The notes beneath the pieces are model-generated. The model saw nothing but the letters and a program-made list of their open reading frames with translations. It searched no databases and was not told the DNA's origin. A DNA stretch of 64,000 nt from CBDHDJ01 sp965261645 (GTDB lineage Bacteria; Pseudomonadota; Alphaproteobacteria; SHVV01). Location of the stretch: contig CBDHDJ010000003.1 of NCBI GenBank assembly GCA_965261645.1, positions 62,001-126,000 on the forward strand, given 5' to 3'. Shown here piece by piece: positions 26,829-36,097 of this stretch. Numbering within the stretch: the stretch's first letter is position 1; every line of letters starts with the position of its first letter. A program made the translations under genes and the position numbers.

Positions 26829-29090
26829 ATGGGTAAGGCGATTCTTCGGATCACGGGCTACGCCGATCGGTTCAGTGTGGCGCCCGGCGAAACGATCAAG
26901 TTCATGGTCAGCTGCGAAGCGCTGAAAACCTACCGCGCGGATATCGTTCGCATCATATGCGGCGATGCCAACCCGGCAGGGCCCGGTTACAAGGAGGCGC
27001 GGATCAAGACACCGGTACGTGGCACCTATCGCGGACGCAAGCAGGCGATTCACGCCGGGTCCTACGTCATCGTTCCGCCCCACCCGGTTCTGGCCGATCT
27101 CGCGAGTTTCACCGTTCAAGCGATGATCTGGCCTACCACCCCCGCCGCCGGCGAGCAGGTCCTGATCGCCAAATGGTCGGAACGCAAGGGATCGGGCTTT
27201 CAATTGTTGATCGATGCCTCGGGAGCTGTCGCGTTCCGGCTCGGACGCGGCGCGGGAAAGACCCAGACTTTCAGTACCGCCAGGGCCTTGCGGCCCCGCG
27301 AATGGTACGCCGTTGCGGCGAGCTACGACGCCAAGACCGGCGCGGTCGTGATCCGCCAGGAGCCCGTTGAGAGCCGCCCGGCACGTGGAGCCCGCGCCGC
27401 GGTGAAGGCCAAAGCGCGGATCAGGCCCGCCCTCGGGGATGATGCCCCGTTGACCATGGCGGCCCGGATCGGCGGCGCGGCCGAAGGGCGGCCCGCCACC
27501 ACGGCGCACTACAACGGCAAGATCGAGGCCCCCCGCCTCGCCAATCGCGCCTTGAGTCCGGATGAATCAACCGCGCTCCAGTACAATCTGCCGCCCTTCC
27601 ACCTCGATAGCGCCGTCGTGGGCGCGTGGGAATTTGCTGGCGGCATACCCGCGCAGACCATCACCGATATTTCGCACAACCGTCTTCACGGCGAGACGGT
27701 CAATATGCCCACGCGCGGCATGAAGGGGCACAACTGGGACGGCTCGGAATGGCGCTGGTCAGCGGCGCCCGAGCAATACGGCGCCATCCATTTCCACGAT
27801 GACGATCTCTACGACGCGGGCTGGGAGCCCGACTTCGAACTCGTCGTTCCGCGAACTATGCGGAGCGGCTGCTATGCGGTGCACCTCAAGAACGGCAGGC
27901 ATGAGGACTACATTCCGTTCTACGTGCGCCCGCCGCGCGGCAAGGCCACGGCCAAAATCGCCTATCTCGCGCCGACGACGACCTATATGGCCTATGCCAA
28001 CGGCCTGCCCATGTGGAGCCAGGCCTGGGCCGAAGCCGATATCGACCGTCTGGTCGTGATCGAGGAGTGGGAGCGCCACCTCGCCCTTAACCGTGAGTTC
28101 GGGGTTTCGATGTACGACGTCCATAGCGACGGCAGCAGCGTCTGCTATTCCTCGCGGCTCCGCCCGATCCTCAACATGCGCCCCAAGACGATGATGGCAT
28201 GGGGCGGTATCGGTTCGGCGCTTTGGGGGTACAACGCCGATACCCACCTCACCGACTGGCTCGAGGCCAAACGGCTCCGCTTCGACGTCATCACCGACGA
28301 GGACCTCCATGAAGAAGGGATGGACCTTCTCAAGCCCTACCGGGTCGTGTTGACCGGCACCCATCCGGAATACACCTCGCGCGCCATGTTGGATGCGGTG
28401 ACCGGCTATACCGACAATGGCGGCCGGCTGATGTATCTCGGCGGCAACGGGTTCTACTGGAACACGGTCTACCACCCGACGCTGCCCGGTATCGTCGAGT
28501 TGCGCCGCGCCGAGAGCGGAACCCGGACCTCCATGTGCGATCCCGGCGAGTATTTCCACAGTTTCACCGGCGAGCTCGGCGGGCTTTGGCGTTTTCTTGA
28601 CCGGCCGCCCAATCGCCTGGTCGGCACCGGCTTCACGGCCGAGGGGTTCAACTTCTGCGGCTACTATCGGCGAACGCGCGATAGTTTCAACAAACGTGTG
28701 AGGTTCATCTTTGATGGCATTGATAAAAAAGAATTAATCGGAGATTTCGGATTAATCGGCGGGGGCGCCGCGGGGATCGAGATCGATTGCGTGGATTCAG
28801 CCCTCGGCACGCCGCCCCATGCGCTTGTGCTGGCCCAATCCGAAGACCTCAGCGACGCCTATCTGCTGGTGCACGAGCAGCAATTGGTCACGGTGCCCGA
28901 CAACTTCGGCGACTCCAACCCGCTGATCCGGGCGGACATAGTGTTTTTCGAGACATCTTCGGGTGGAGCTGTCTTCTCGGTGAGCTCGATTGCCTGGTGC
29001 GGCAGCCTTGCCCACAACGCCTACCGCAACAACGTCTCGCGCATGACCGAGAATGTGCTTCGGCGATTTATCGACGATAAGCCCTTGTGA
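26829..29090 (+). CDS. N,N-dimethylformamidase-type large (beta) subunit
   Basis: The protein has 753 residues. The N-terminal part (VAPGETIKFMVSCEA) precedes a LamG/concanavalin-like module at about residues 90-250. The C-terminal catalytic half has the family's conserved stretches TTTYMAYANGLPMWS, GVSMYDVHSDGS and VLTGTHPEYTS. In dimethylformamidase a mononuclear iron is held by two Tyr and one Glu; the best candidates here are Tyr386 or Tyr389, Tyr429 and Glu514. The family hydrolyses dimethylformamide and perhaps other amides. No small alpha subunit gene is next to it. AAGGA at 26816-26820 supports the ATG at 26829 over one at 26811. The true substrate is unknown. Confidence 0.82.
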   Translation: MGKAILRITGYADRFSVAPGETIKFMVSCEALKTYRADIVRIICGDANPAGPGYKEARIKTPVRGTYRGRKQAIHAGSYVIVPPHPVLADLASFTVQAMIWPTTPAAGEQVLIAKWSERKGSGFQLLIDASGAVAFRLGRGAGKTQTFSTARALRPREWYAVAASYDAKTGAVVIRQEPVESRPARGARAAVKAKARIRPALGDDAPLTMAARIGGAAEGRPATTAHYNGKIEAPRLANRALSPDESTALQYNLPPFHLDSAVVGAWEFAGGIPAQTITDISHNRLHGETVNMPTRGMKGHNWDGSEWRWSAAPEQYGAIHFHDDDLYDAGWEPDFELVVPRTMRSGCYAVHLKNGRHEDYIPFYVRPPRGKATAKIAYLAPTTTYMAYANGLPMWSQAWAEADIDRLVVIEEWERHLALNREFGVSMYDVHSDGSSVCYSSRLRPILNMRPKTMMAWGGIGSALWGYNADTHLTDWLEAKRLRFDVITDEDLHEEGMDLLKPYRVVLTGTHPEYTSRAMLDAVTGYTDNGGRLMYLGGNGFYWNTVYHPTLPGIVELRRAESGTRTSMCDPGEYFHSFTGELGGLWRFLDRPPNRLVGTGFTAEGFNFCGYYRRTRDSFNKRVRFIFDGIDKKELIGDFGLIGGGAAGIEIDCVDSALGTPPHALVLAQSEDLSDAYLLVHEQQLVTVPDNFGDSNPLIRADIVFFETSSGGAVFSVSSIAWCGSLAHNAYRNNVSRMTENVLRRFIDDKPL

Positions 29091-29104
29091 ACCCGCAGCG
29101 TGGC

Positions 29105-29776
29105 TCAGTCCGACTCCTTGAGCCCCATATCCCAGAACCGGGCCTCCAGCTTCACGACCTGAGTGAAGATTTCGGCGAGTTCGGCGAAACGCTCCTCCGT
29201 TACCTTGCGGCCACCGAGCTTATCGAGCCGCCCTTCGGCCTGCCGAGCGACCTCCTGATACGCATCATCAGCATATTGCTCGATCCAGGCGCGGTAGGGA
29301 TTGCCGTCCATCCGGGTGGCCGGGTCGGCCACCAATGCGCGGCCGATTTCGGCGTAACCGATCACGCAGGAAGCGAGCGCGGTATGGAGATCGAGGGCAT
29401 CGCCCTTGGTGCCGCAATCGAGCACGTAACGCGTATAGGCGATCGTCGTCGGGGTTTCGCGCGCCTGCTCGATATCATCGGCCGAGAGACCCCAGCCCGC
29501 GCAGAACTCGATATGGAGGTTCATTTCATCCAGGATGGCGGCCATCGCGGCGGCCGATTCGCGCATCTCCGCCAGTGACCCACCCTTGTAGGCCGCGAGC
29601 GCGTAAGCCCGGGCGAACTGAATGAGAAACAGATAATCCTGCACGAGGTAGTGGCGGAAACTCGCCGCGGGCAGCGAGCCCTCGCCCAACTGGCTGACGA
29701 AGTCGTGCTGGATGTAGGCCTGCCAGTCCCTGGCACAGGCCGCTTTCAGCCGCTCGAAAAGGGTCTGGTTGCTCAC
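29105..29776 (-). CDS. tenA: TenA/thiaminase II family protein
   Basis: The protein has 223 residues from a GTG start at 29776 (MSNQTLFERLKAACARDWQAYIQHDFV). The helical TenA fold is shown by FRHYLVQDYLFLIQFARAYALAAYK, and the likely nucleophile cysteine is in TALASCVIGYAEIGRAL. ARFWDMG closes the domain. TenA enzymes hydrolyse aminopyrimidines to salvage thiamin. The gene converges with the dimethylformamidase-like gene, 14 bp away, and lies next to a second protein of the same fold. It could therefore serve another C-N hydrolysis role, but thiamin salvage is the default reading. Confidence 0.85.
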   Translation of the reverse strand: MSNQTLFERLKAACARDWQAYIQHDFVSQLGEGSLPAASFRHYLVQDYLFLIQFARAYALAAYKGGSLAEMRESAAAMAAILDEMNLHIEFCAGWGLSADDIEQARETPTTIAYTRYVLDCGTKGDALDLHTALASCVIGYAEIGRALVADPATRMDGNPYRAWIEQYADDAYQEVARQAEGRLDKLGGRKVTEERFAELAEIFTQVVKLEARFWDMGLKESD

Positions 29777-29811
29777 GGTGCCGGCCGTTATAGCATGCTC
29801 CGCAAACGCAA

Positions 29812-29837
29812 CGGGGCGGGGTGTCACCCCCGCCCCG
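29812..29837 (-). terminator. Strong hairpin between two minus-strand genes
   Basis: A 10-bp GC-only stem CGGGGCGGGG/CCCCGCCCCG (29812-29821 and 29828-29837) with a 6-nt loop lies 10 bp after the stop of the haem-oxygenase-fold gene and before tenA. On the minus strand it is followed by TTGCGTTTG, a weak T-tract. It may be a terminator or an attenuating hairpin. Confidence 0.45.
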
Positions 29838-29846
29838 CACAATTCG

Positions 29847-30650
29847 CTAGACGTCGCGGAAATTAGCCGTCATGCGGCTTTCTTTTTTTGGCTTTTGCGC
29901 CGGCAGCTTGGGCTGGACCCCTTGGGGCAGATCGAGATAGGCGCTTTTCCACACCGCGTCCCACATCTCCCAGTTGCGGTTACGCATGGCCTCGGTTTGC
30001 GAGAAGAATTTGGCCCGGTCCTCCGGCGTTTTCACGTGGTCGCGAACAAGCTGCTTGCCCTGCTCGCCATGATAATAATCGCCCTCGATATGGATGTGGA
30101 AGACCTGCACGTCCTCATCGCTCATGCCGTAGTGCTTCTTCAGCGCGTTCACCAGGCGCGTGCAGGTCGGGGAGAACAGGAGCTCCGATCCCACCATGCC
30201 CGATGCCATGCCGAGTGAGCTATCCATATGGCGATAAGAATAGATGATGTCCGCGATTGACTCCTCAAGCTGAGGATGCACCCGGTAGGTGCCTGATTGC
30301 GCGGCTCCCTCGACTTCTACCGGATCGTAGCCGCACGCCTCGCCGAACTTGAGGGCGAAGGCGTAGTGCGACTGATCGCCGCAGCGGTCGCCGGTTTCCT
30401 CATCGATCATGTTCTCGAGGATCGTCGCCCGCTCGTCTTGCGACATGTTGTGCTTGTAAGCCGCACCAACGGCCCGGTTGATCTGGTTGAAGAGGTACAT
30501 CGTTTGATAAGCGCACTTGGCAAGCTGCTCGCGCGAGATCTTGCCCTGTTCGAGGGTGTCGAGGAACGGATGCGTCGCCGTCGGCCGCTCCTCGGCCATG
30601 TCCACGACCGCATCGACAAACTCGTCGGGAGTCATCTTACCGAAATCCAT
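29847..30650 (-). CDS. Haem-oxygenase-fold (TenA/PqqC/HDO superfamily) protein
   Basis: The protein has 267 residues. Conserved acidic and histidine positions are spread as in haem-oxygenase-like di-iron oxidases. ENMIDEETGD...SHYAFALKFGEACGYDP lies in the first half, and the segment with FHIHIEGDYYHGEQG follows near residue 190. The second half resembles the iron ligand pattern of PqqC-like proteins and HDO enzymes such as CADD. No specific reaction can be named. It lies next to tenA, which has the same fold, and divergent from an amidohydrolase. The C-terminal tail is lysine-rich. Confidence 0.7.
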   Translation of the reverse strand: MDFGKMTPDEFVDAVVDMAEERPTATHPFLDTLEQGKISREQLAKCAYQTMYLFNQINRAVGAAYKHNMSQDERATILENMIDEETGDRCGDQSHYAFALKFGEACGYDPVEVEGAAQSGTYRVHPQLEESIADIIYSYRHMDSSLGMASGMVGSELLFSPTCTRLVNALKKHYGMSDEDVQVFHIHIEGDYYHGEQGKQLVRDHVKTPEDRAKFFSQTEAMRNRNWEMWDAVWKSAYLDLPQGVQPKLPAQKPKKESRMTANFRDV

Positions 30651-30690
30651 GGTCGGGCCCTTTCCCCTAGGTGAGGCACAAGTTGGGGGT

Positions 30691-30721
30691 ATTTTATCAT
30701 GGTTCGATAATCCGCGTACAA
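30691..30721 (-). promoter_or_regulatory. Possible promoter for the haem-oxygenase-fold gene
   Basis: On the minus strand TTGTAC (30721-30716) is followed after 17 bp by GATAAA (30698-30693), about 43 bp before the ATG at 30650. The match is moderate. The remainder of the divergent 178-bp region is otherwise unremarkable. Confidence 0.35.
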
Positions 30722-30828
30722 ATTAACGCTGCCTCTGTCGCCGATCCCGATTGGCGTTCGAATCCGGCTTTCCGCGAGCCCGTGAAGGGAGTAATTTCTC
30801 TCCATGAGACGCGATAACGGAGAGTGCC

Positions 30829-31878
30829 ATGGCGGGTAACGGGCGAATCCAGGCCATCGACGCCGATGGTCATTTCCTCGAACGGCCGGAAGATATCGTC
30901 CCCTATCTCGACAAGGAGTGGCAGGGCCGGACCGAGCTGTGGCCTGGCGATCAGCCCTGGGCGACCGAGTTCGAGGCGCCCGAGCCGCCGCCCTACGATT
31001 ATGTCTATGGCCTGAGCCCGAAAGAGCAGGTGGCGATCTGGCACCGCGCATTGGACGAGCACGACATGGCGGGCGCCGCCCTCTTCTCCTCCACCGGCGC
31101 AGCCAGCGTGTGCATGGTTCAGCTGCCTGAATACGCCATCGCCGCGGCGCGCGCCTGCAACACCCACTTCGCCAAGGATTACGCCTCCGATCGCCTCAAG
31201 CCCATGGGCGTGCTGCCGATGCGCGATCCGCAGGCGGCCGCCGAGGAGGTGCGCCGCGCCGCCGGCGAGTTGGGTATCGTCGGCTTCGAGGTCATGCCCA
31301 TCGGCCTCCCCTTCGGCCTCGGAGACCCGTTCTACGACCCGATCTTCGAGGAGGCCGAGAAGCACAACGCCGCCATCTGCATGCATGGCACCCGGCTGGC
31401 CTCTCACGAGTTCGGCGCCAACAAGCTCAGGAACTTCAGCGAGGTGCACACCTACGCCTTTCCGGCCGGCGTGATCCTGCACTTCACCAGCGCGATCACG
31501 CAGGGTCTTCCCGTCCGCTTCCCCAAGCTGCAAATGGCGTTCCTCGAAATCGGCTGCACCTGGCTGCCCTACTATCTCGACCGGCTCGACGAGCACTACG
31601 AGAAGCGCGGCGCCATCGACATGAAGAATCTCGACAAGAAGCCGAGCGATGTATTCCGCGAATCTGCCATCAAGGTGAGCCTCGAGGGCAAGGAATCGAT
31701 GCTGGCGCAGACCGTGGACTATGTCGGCGCGGAGCATCTGGTGTACGCCACCGATGTGCCCCACTGGGACGCCGAGTTCCCGGAAAACCTGCACGACATC
31801 CGCGAGGCCAACGATCTCTCGCACGAGGTCAAGCACCGGATACTGTATGCGAATGCAAAAGAGCTGTTCCGCATGTAG
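30829..31878 (+). CDS. Amidohydrolase family 2 protein (first copy)
   Basis: The protein has 349 residues. It starts with IQAIDADGHFLERPEDIVPY and carries later TIM-barrel ligands in ICMHGTRLASHEF, VILHFTSAITQ and LVYATDVPHWD, which contains the final Asp. This resembles the ACMSD/resorcylate decarboxylase branch (PF04909), whose members act as non-oxidative decarboxylases or hydrolases. The first motif is DGHF rather than a full HxH. The gene is divergent from the haem-oxygenase-fold gene and precedes a cupin by 57 bp. Its substrate is not known. Confidence 0.78.
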   Translation: MAGNGRIQAIDADGHFLERPEDIVPYLDKEWQGRTELWPGDQPWATEFEAPEPPPYDYVYGLSPKEQVAIWHRALDEHDMAGAALFSSTGAASVCMVQLPEYAIAAARACNTHFAKDYASDRLKPMGVLPMRDPQAAAEEVRRAAGELGIVGFEVMPIGLPFGLGDPFYDPIFEEAEKHNAAICMHGTRLASHEFGANKLRNFSEVHTYAFPAGVILHFTSAITQGLPVRFPKLQMAFLEIGCTWLPYYLDRLDEHYEKRGAIDMKNLDKKPSDVFRESAIKVSLEGKESMLAQTVDYVGAEHLVYATDVPHWDAEFPENLHDIREANDLSHEVKHRILYANAKELFRM

Positions 31879-31935
31879 CCCTGGGGCGGCACGCGGCGCG
31901 TAGTGAACCCGAGGGAGTCCGCTAAGAGGTTCGAT

Positions 31936-32448
31936 ATGTCAGACACAGCGACGTTGGCGAAACCGGTCAGCTCCACCGAGGAGTTCGTCGAGCGCTTGGA
32001 CAGTTTGGCCGAGCGTTCGGAACCCACCATCTTCAACATGCGCGCGCGGCTGCCCACCCAGGGCCGCGCCGATATGCCTCTGGCCGCGACCGAGAAAATG
32101 ACCGTGGTGCTCAAAGCCTATGCCTCGGGAGGCGAAAACGCCGTTCACGCCCACCCCAACGAGGACCACACCTTCGTTGTCCTGCAGGGCTCCGCCACGT
32201 TTTTTGACAAGGACGGCGAGATCGGGACGCTCGAGCGTCACCAGGGCATCATGCTGCCGCGCGGCGCGTTCTACATGTTCCAGGCGGGCGAAGACGAGCA
32301 GCTCGTCATGCTGCGCGTCGGCACGGTGATCGCGGCCGGCCTCGATCCCAACGACCGCATAGATACCACGGGCGATTACATGGACGGGTTCTCGGAGGAC
32401 AACAAGGAGGTCGAGCTTCTGTTCGAAAGTGACGCTATTTTCGAGTGA
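31936..32448 (+). CDS. Cupin domain protein
   Basis: The protein has 170 residues. A single cupin motif (VHAHPNEDHTFVVLQGSATF) provides two histidines and a glutamate for metal, followed by GIMLPRGAFYMFQAGEDEQL. The N-terminal 50 residues are a variable lead-in. AAGAGG lies 5 bp before the ATG at 31936. It probably works with the amidohydrolase just upstream, but no reaction is evident. Confidence 0.72.
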   Translation: MSDTATLAKPVSSTEEFVERLDSLAERSEPTIFNMRARLPTQGRADMPLAATEKMTVVLKAYASGGENAVHAHPNEDHTFVVLQGSATFFDKDGEIGTLERHQGIMLPRGAFYMFQAGEDEQLVMLRVGTVIAAGLDPNDRIDTTGDYMDGFSEDNKEVELLFESDAIFE

Positions 32449-32477
32449 GCGCGGGGCCTCGGCAAGGCAAGGATCGG

Positions 32478-32506
32478 TTGACCCGCCTGGGGCCCTTCCC
32501 TAGTGT
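32478..32506 (+). promoter_or_regulatory. Sigma-70-like promoter before the first binding protein
   Basis: TTGACC (32478-32483) and TAGTGT (32501-32506) are separated by 17 bp. The same arrangement occurs before the second binding-protein gene, which supports it being functional. Confidence 0.6.
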
Positions 32507-32557
32507 TTGACGAGCAATAAAGGCCCGCTGAGCTGGCCTGCAGAATGGGAGGTTAAG

Positions 32558-34207
32558 ATGCGAGATCCTCGCGATCATCCAGCCGTAAGAAAGGTTGTGG
32601 AGCAGTACGCGGAAGGTCTGATGGACCGCCGCGAATTCCTGCGCATGTCGACGCTGCTCGGGCTCTCGATCCCGGCGGCCTATGCCATCGTCGGCAAGGT
32701 TACCGGCAAGGAGTTCGTCACCCCGGCCAAGGCCGCCATGCCGAGGGGCGGCACGCTGCGCATGCAGCATCTTGTGGCCGACGTGAGCAATCCCCATGCG
32801 CTCATCGATCTCCGCTGGGGCAATCAAGTGATACCGGTCTGCGAGCGGCTTACCCGGGTGCTAACCGATGGCACGACCCGGCCGGATCTGTGTGCGAGCT
32901 GGGAGCCGAGCGACGATCTCAGGACGTGGATCATCAAGTTGCGAGACATCAAGTGGCACAACGGCCGCCGTTTCGGGGCCGACGACGTGATCTGGAACAT
33001 GGAGCATTGGCTTGATCCCGCGACCGGCTCGGGCATGCTCGGCCTGCAGAGCTACCTCACCAATACTACCGGTGAAGGTGACGATAAGGTCACCACGATC
33101 TGGGATGCCAATGCGATCGAGAAGGTCGATGACCACACTCTCCGACTCAATCTGAAGTTCGGCCAAGTCGCCATACCGGAGCATTTCTATCACTATCCGG
33201 GCTCGATCCTGGATCCGGAAGAAAACGGCGTGTTCAAGGCCGGCAGCAACGGCACTGGCCCGTTCAAGCTGACTGAAATGACCGTCTACAAGACCGCCGT
33301 CTACGAGGCCAACCGTGATTGGTATGGCGATGGGCCGTATCTCGACGAGCTCCGTCTGATTGACGTCGGCGAAGATTCAAACGCCATTCTGGCCGCGCTC
33401 GCGTCCAAGCAGGTCCACGGCGTGTTCTCGCTCGAGCCGTTCCAGCTTGACGCGGCCAAAAAGCTCGAACATGCCGTCGTCTATTCGGCATCGACGGGGA
33501 ACACGGCGACTCTTGCGATGCACGTGGACGTGCCTCCATGGGATGACAACCGGGTCCGTCACGCGGTGCGCCTGGCGATGGATAACGAGGCGCTCGTCCA
33601 GATTGCACTCAACGGCTATGGCACGGTGGGCGAGCACCATCACGTCTCGCCGGCCAATCCCGAATACTCGCCGCTGCCGTTCAAGCGCGATGTCGCCAAG
33701 GCGAAGCAGCTGTTGGCCGAGGCCGGCTATCCCGATGGCTTCGACATCGAGATGCATTGCTTGCCCACGCCGGAATGGATGCCGCCGTGCGCGCTCGGCA
33801 TGAAGGAAATGCTGGCGGAGATCGGCATCCGGGTCAACGTCACCATCCTGCCGATCGAGACCATGTGGGGCCTTTGGGACAAGGTCCCGTTCATCTACAC
33901 CAACTGGTCGCACCGCCCGTTGGCGGTGATGATGCTGGCCTTGGCGTACCGCAAGTCGTCGGTCTGGAACATCTTCAAATGGTACCATGATGAGTTCGAG
34001 GCGTTGTTGATGGAAGCCGAGGGGCTGGTCGATGTGGCCGAACGCACCAAGGTCGTGGCGAAGCTCGAGAAGATCATGCAGGACGAGGGCCCCATCGCCC
34101 TACCGTTCTGGGTCCAGTGGCACACCGCCTTCGACAAGCGGGTCAAGGGCGGCGGCGTGCACCCGATGTCATCAGTTCACTTCGATACGTTGGCGATCGA
34201 ATCGTAG
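32558..34207 (+). CDS. ABC transporter substrate-binding protein, family 5 (first copy)
   Basis: The protein has 549 residues. The N-terminus has a twin-arginine-like segment, MDRREFLRMSTLLGLSIPAAYAIV, preceded by about 20 cytoplasmic residues. This suggests export by the Tat system and possibly retention of a membrane anchor. The SBP_bac_5 domain follows, with PDLCASWEPSDDLRTWIIKLR, DDVIWNMEHWLDP and LLAEAGYPDGFDIEM. Members bind peptides, nickel or various organic solutes in the periplasm. GGGAGG sits 6 bp before the ATG. It is a close paralogue of the next gene. Confidence 0.88.
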   Translation: MRDPRDHPAVRKVVEQYAEGLMDRREFLRMSTLLGLSIPAAYAIVGKVTGKEFVTPAKAAMPRGGTLRMQHLVADVSNPHALIDLRWGNQVIPVCERLTRVLTDGTTRPDLCASWEPSDDLRTWIIKLRDIKWHNGRRFGADDVIWNMEHWLDPATGSGMLGLQSYLTNTTGEGDDKVTTIWDANAIEKVDDHTLRLNLKFGQVAIPEHFYHYPGSILDPEENGVFKAGSNGTGPFKLTEMTVYKTAVYEANRDWYGDGPYLDELRLIDVGEDSNAILAALASKQVHGVFSLEPFQLDAAKKLEHAVVYSASTGNTATLAMHVDVPPWDDNRVRHAVRLAMDNEALVQIALNGYGTVGEHHHVSPANPEYSPLPFKRDVAKAKQLLAEAGYPDGFDIEMHCLPTPEWMPPCALGMKEMLAEIGIRVNVTILPIETMWGLWDKVPFIYTNWSHRPLAVMMLALAYRKSSVWNIFKWYHDEFEALLMEAEGLVDVAERTKVVAKLEKIMQDEGPIALPFWVQWHTAFDKRVKGGGVHPMSSVHFDTLAIES

Positions 34208-34250
34208 GACGCTATCGGCCTGTTGATATGTGAGTGCCGGTTTGTTCCCC

Positions 34251-34276
34251 CGCGCCCCGGATCATTCCGGGGTGCG
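34251..34276 (+). terminator. Hairpin after the first binding-protein gene
   Basis: An 11-bp stem CGCGCCCCGGA/TCCGGGGTGCG (34251-34261 and 34266-34276) with one G-T pair and a 4-nt loop lies 43 bp after the stop. No T-run follows, so it may stabilise the mRNA end or reduce read-through rather than stop it fully. A near-identical hairpin follows the second copy. Confidence 0.55.
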
Positions 34277-34321
34277 GTCCCTATTGAGCGAGCCTTGAGG
34301 CCGCCGAGCGGCAACGTTCTG

Positions 34322-34350
34322 TTGACCCGCCCAACGCTCCTCAATAGAGT
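34322..34350 (+). promoter_or_regulatory. Sigma-70-like promoter before the second binding protein
   Basis: TTGACC (34322-34327) and TAGAGT (34345-34350) are 17 bp apart and match the promoter of the first copy in sequence and position. The leader that follows (GGAATAAAGGCCTG) is also shared. Confidence 0.6.
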
Positions 34351-34401
34351 TTCACCAGGAATAAAGGCCTGCTGATCAGGCCTATAAATTGGGAGGCTAA
34401 G

Positions 34402-36054
34402 ATGCGAGATCCTCGCGAACACCCAGCCTTAAAAAAGGTTATGGAGCAGTACGCGGAAGGTCTGATGGACCGTCGCGAGTTTCTACGTCTGTCGACCTTG
34501 CTCGGACTGTCGATTCCGGCTGCTTACGCCATCGTCGGCAAGGTCACCGGCAAGGAGTTCTTTACGCCGGCCAGGGCCGCCATGCCGAAGGGCGGCAGTT
34601 TGCGCCTTCAACACCGCGTGGCCGACGTGAGCAACGCGCATGTGCTCAACTGGCTCATGTTCGGCGACCAGGTCATACCGGTGTGCGAGCGGCTCACCCG
34701 GATACTACCTGACGGCACGAGCCGGCCCGATCTGTGCGAGAGCTGGGAGGCGAGCGACGATCTCAAGTCCTGGACCCTCAAGCTCAGGGACGTCAAGTGG
34801 CACAACGGCCGCCGCCTGGTGGCCGACGACGTGATCTGGAACATGAAGCATTGGCTCGATCCCGCCACGGGATCCAACATGCTGGGCCTGCAGCAGAGCT
34901 ACCTCACCACGACGACCGGTGAAGGCGACGATGCGGTCACCACGATTTGGGATGCCAACGCGATCGAAAAGGTCGACGACAGCACCCTCAGGCTCAATCT
35001 CAAGACGCCGCAGATCGCCATACCGGAGCACTTCTATCACTACACGAGCTCAATCTACGATCCCGAGGAAAACGGCGTGTTCAAGGCCGGCAGCAACGGC
35101 ACCGGTCCGTACAAGCTGACCGAGATGACGCACACCAAGAGCGCCGTCTACGAGGCCAATCGGGATTGGTGGGGCGATGGACCCTATCTCGATAAGGTCC
35201 GGTTTATCGACGTCGGCGACGAATCCGGCGCCATCCTGGCCGCGCTCGCCTCCAAGCAGGTCCATGGCATCTTCTCGCTGGAGACGTTCCAGATTGACGC
35301 GGCCAAGAAGCTCGATCACGTCAACACCTATTCGGTGCCAACGGCCAACACGGCCACCCTTCACATGTGGGTGGACACACCGCCCTGGGACGACAAGCGG
35401 GTCCGTCTGGCGGTCCGCTACGCCATGGATAACGACGTCCTCATCCAGATCTCGCTTGGCGGTCATGGCGCCGTGGGCGAGCATCATCACGTCTCTCCGG
35501 TCCAGCCCGAGTACTCACCGATGCCGTTCAAGCGTGACATCGCCAAGGCGAAGCAGCTCTTGGCCGAGGCTGGTCATCCCGACGGCTTCGATACCGAGAT
35601 GCACTGCCTGCCGACGCCGGAATGGATGCCGGTGACCGCGCAGGCGATGAAGGAAATGCTGGCAGACGTCGGCATTCGGGCCAAGCTCACCATCTTGCCG
35701 ATCGAGACCATGTGGGAGTTGTGGAACAAGGTTCCGTTCATCTATCTCAACTGGGCGCACCGCCCGTTGGCGGTCATGATGCTGGCCTTGGGTTACCGCA
35801 AGACCGCCGCCTGGAACGTCGCGAAATGGTACAACGACGAATTCGAGGCGTTGTTGACAGAGGCCGAAGGACTCGTCGATGTGACCAAGCGCCGGGCGGT
35901 CGTGGCGGAGATCGAGAAGCTCATGCAGGAGGAGGGACCGATGGCCCTGCCGTTCTGGATTCAGTTCCACACGGCCTATGACAAGCGCGTCAAGGGCGCC
36001 GGCGTCCATCCCATGACCGCCGTACACCTCGAAACGATGGCGATCGAAGCATAG
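34402..36054 (+). CDS. ABC transporter substrate-binding protein, family 5 (second copy)
   Basis: The protein has 550 residues and is clearly homologous along its whole length to the gene just upstream. It shares MDRREFLRLSTLLGLSIPAA with its Tat-like signal and the same SBP_bac_5 blocks (FKAGSNGTGPYKLTEM, LPTPEWMPVTAQAMKE). GGGAGG precedes the ATG. The differences are spread over the ligand-binding domain, so the two may have different affinities. The permease genes follow 120 bp downstream. Confidence 0.88.
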   Translation: MRDPREHPALKKVMEQYAEGLMDRREFLRLSTLLGLSIPAAYAIVGKVTGKEFFTPARAAMPKGGSLRLQHRVADVSNAHVLNWLMFGDQVIPVCERLTRILPDGTSRPDLCESWEASDDLKSWTLKLRDVKWHNGRRLVADDVIWNMKHWLDPATGSNMLGLQQSYLTTTTGEGDDAVTTIWDANAIEKVDDSTLRLNLKTPQIAIPEHFYHYTSSIYDPEENGVFKAGSNGTGPYKLTEMTHTKSAVYEANRDWWGDGPYLDKVRFIDVGDESGAILAALASKQVHGIFSLETFQIDAAKKLDHVNTYSVPTANTATLHMWVDTPPWDDKRVRLAVRYAMDNDVLIQISLGGHGAVGEHHHVSPVQPEYSPMPFKRDIAKAKQLLAEAGHPDGFDTEMHCLPTPEWMPVTAQAMKEMLADVGIRAKLTILPIETMWELWNKVPFIYLNWAHRPLAVMMLALGYRKTAAWNVAKWYNDEFEALLTEAEGLVDVTKRRAVVAEIEKLMQEEGPMALPFWIQFHTAYDKRVKGAGVHPMTAVHLETMAIEA

Positions 36055-36097
36055 GACGCCATCGGTCAGGCCATACGTGAGTACCGGTTTGCTACCC

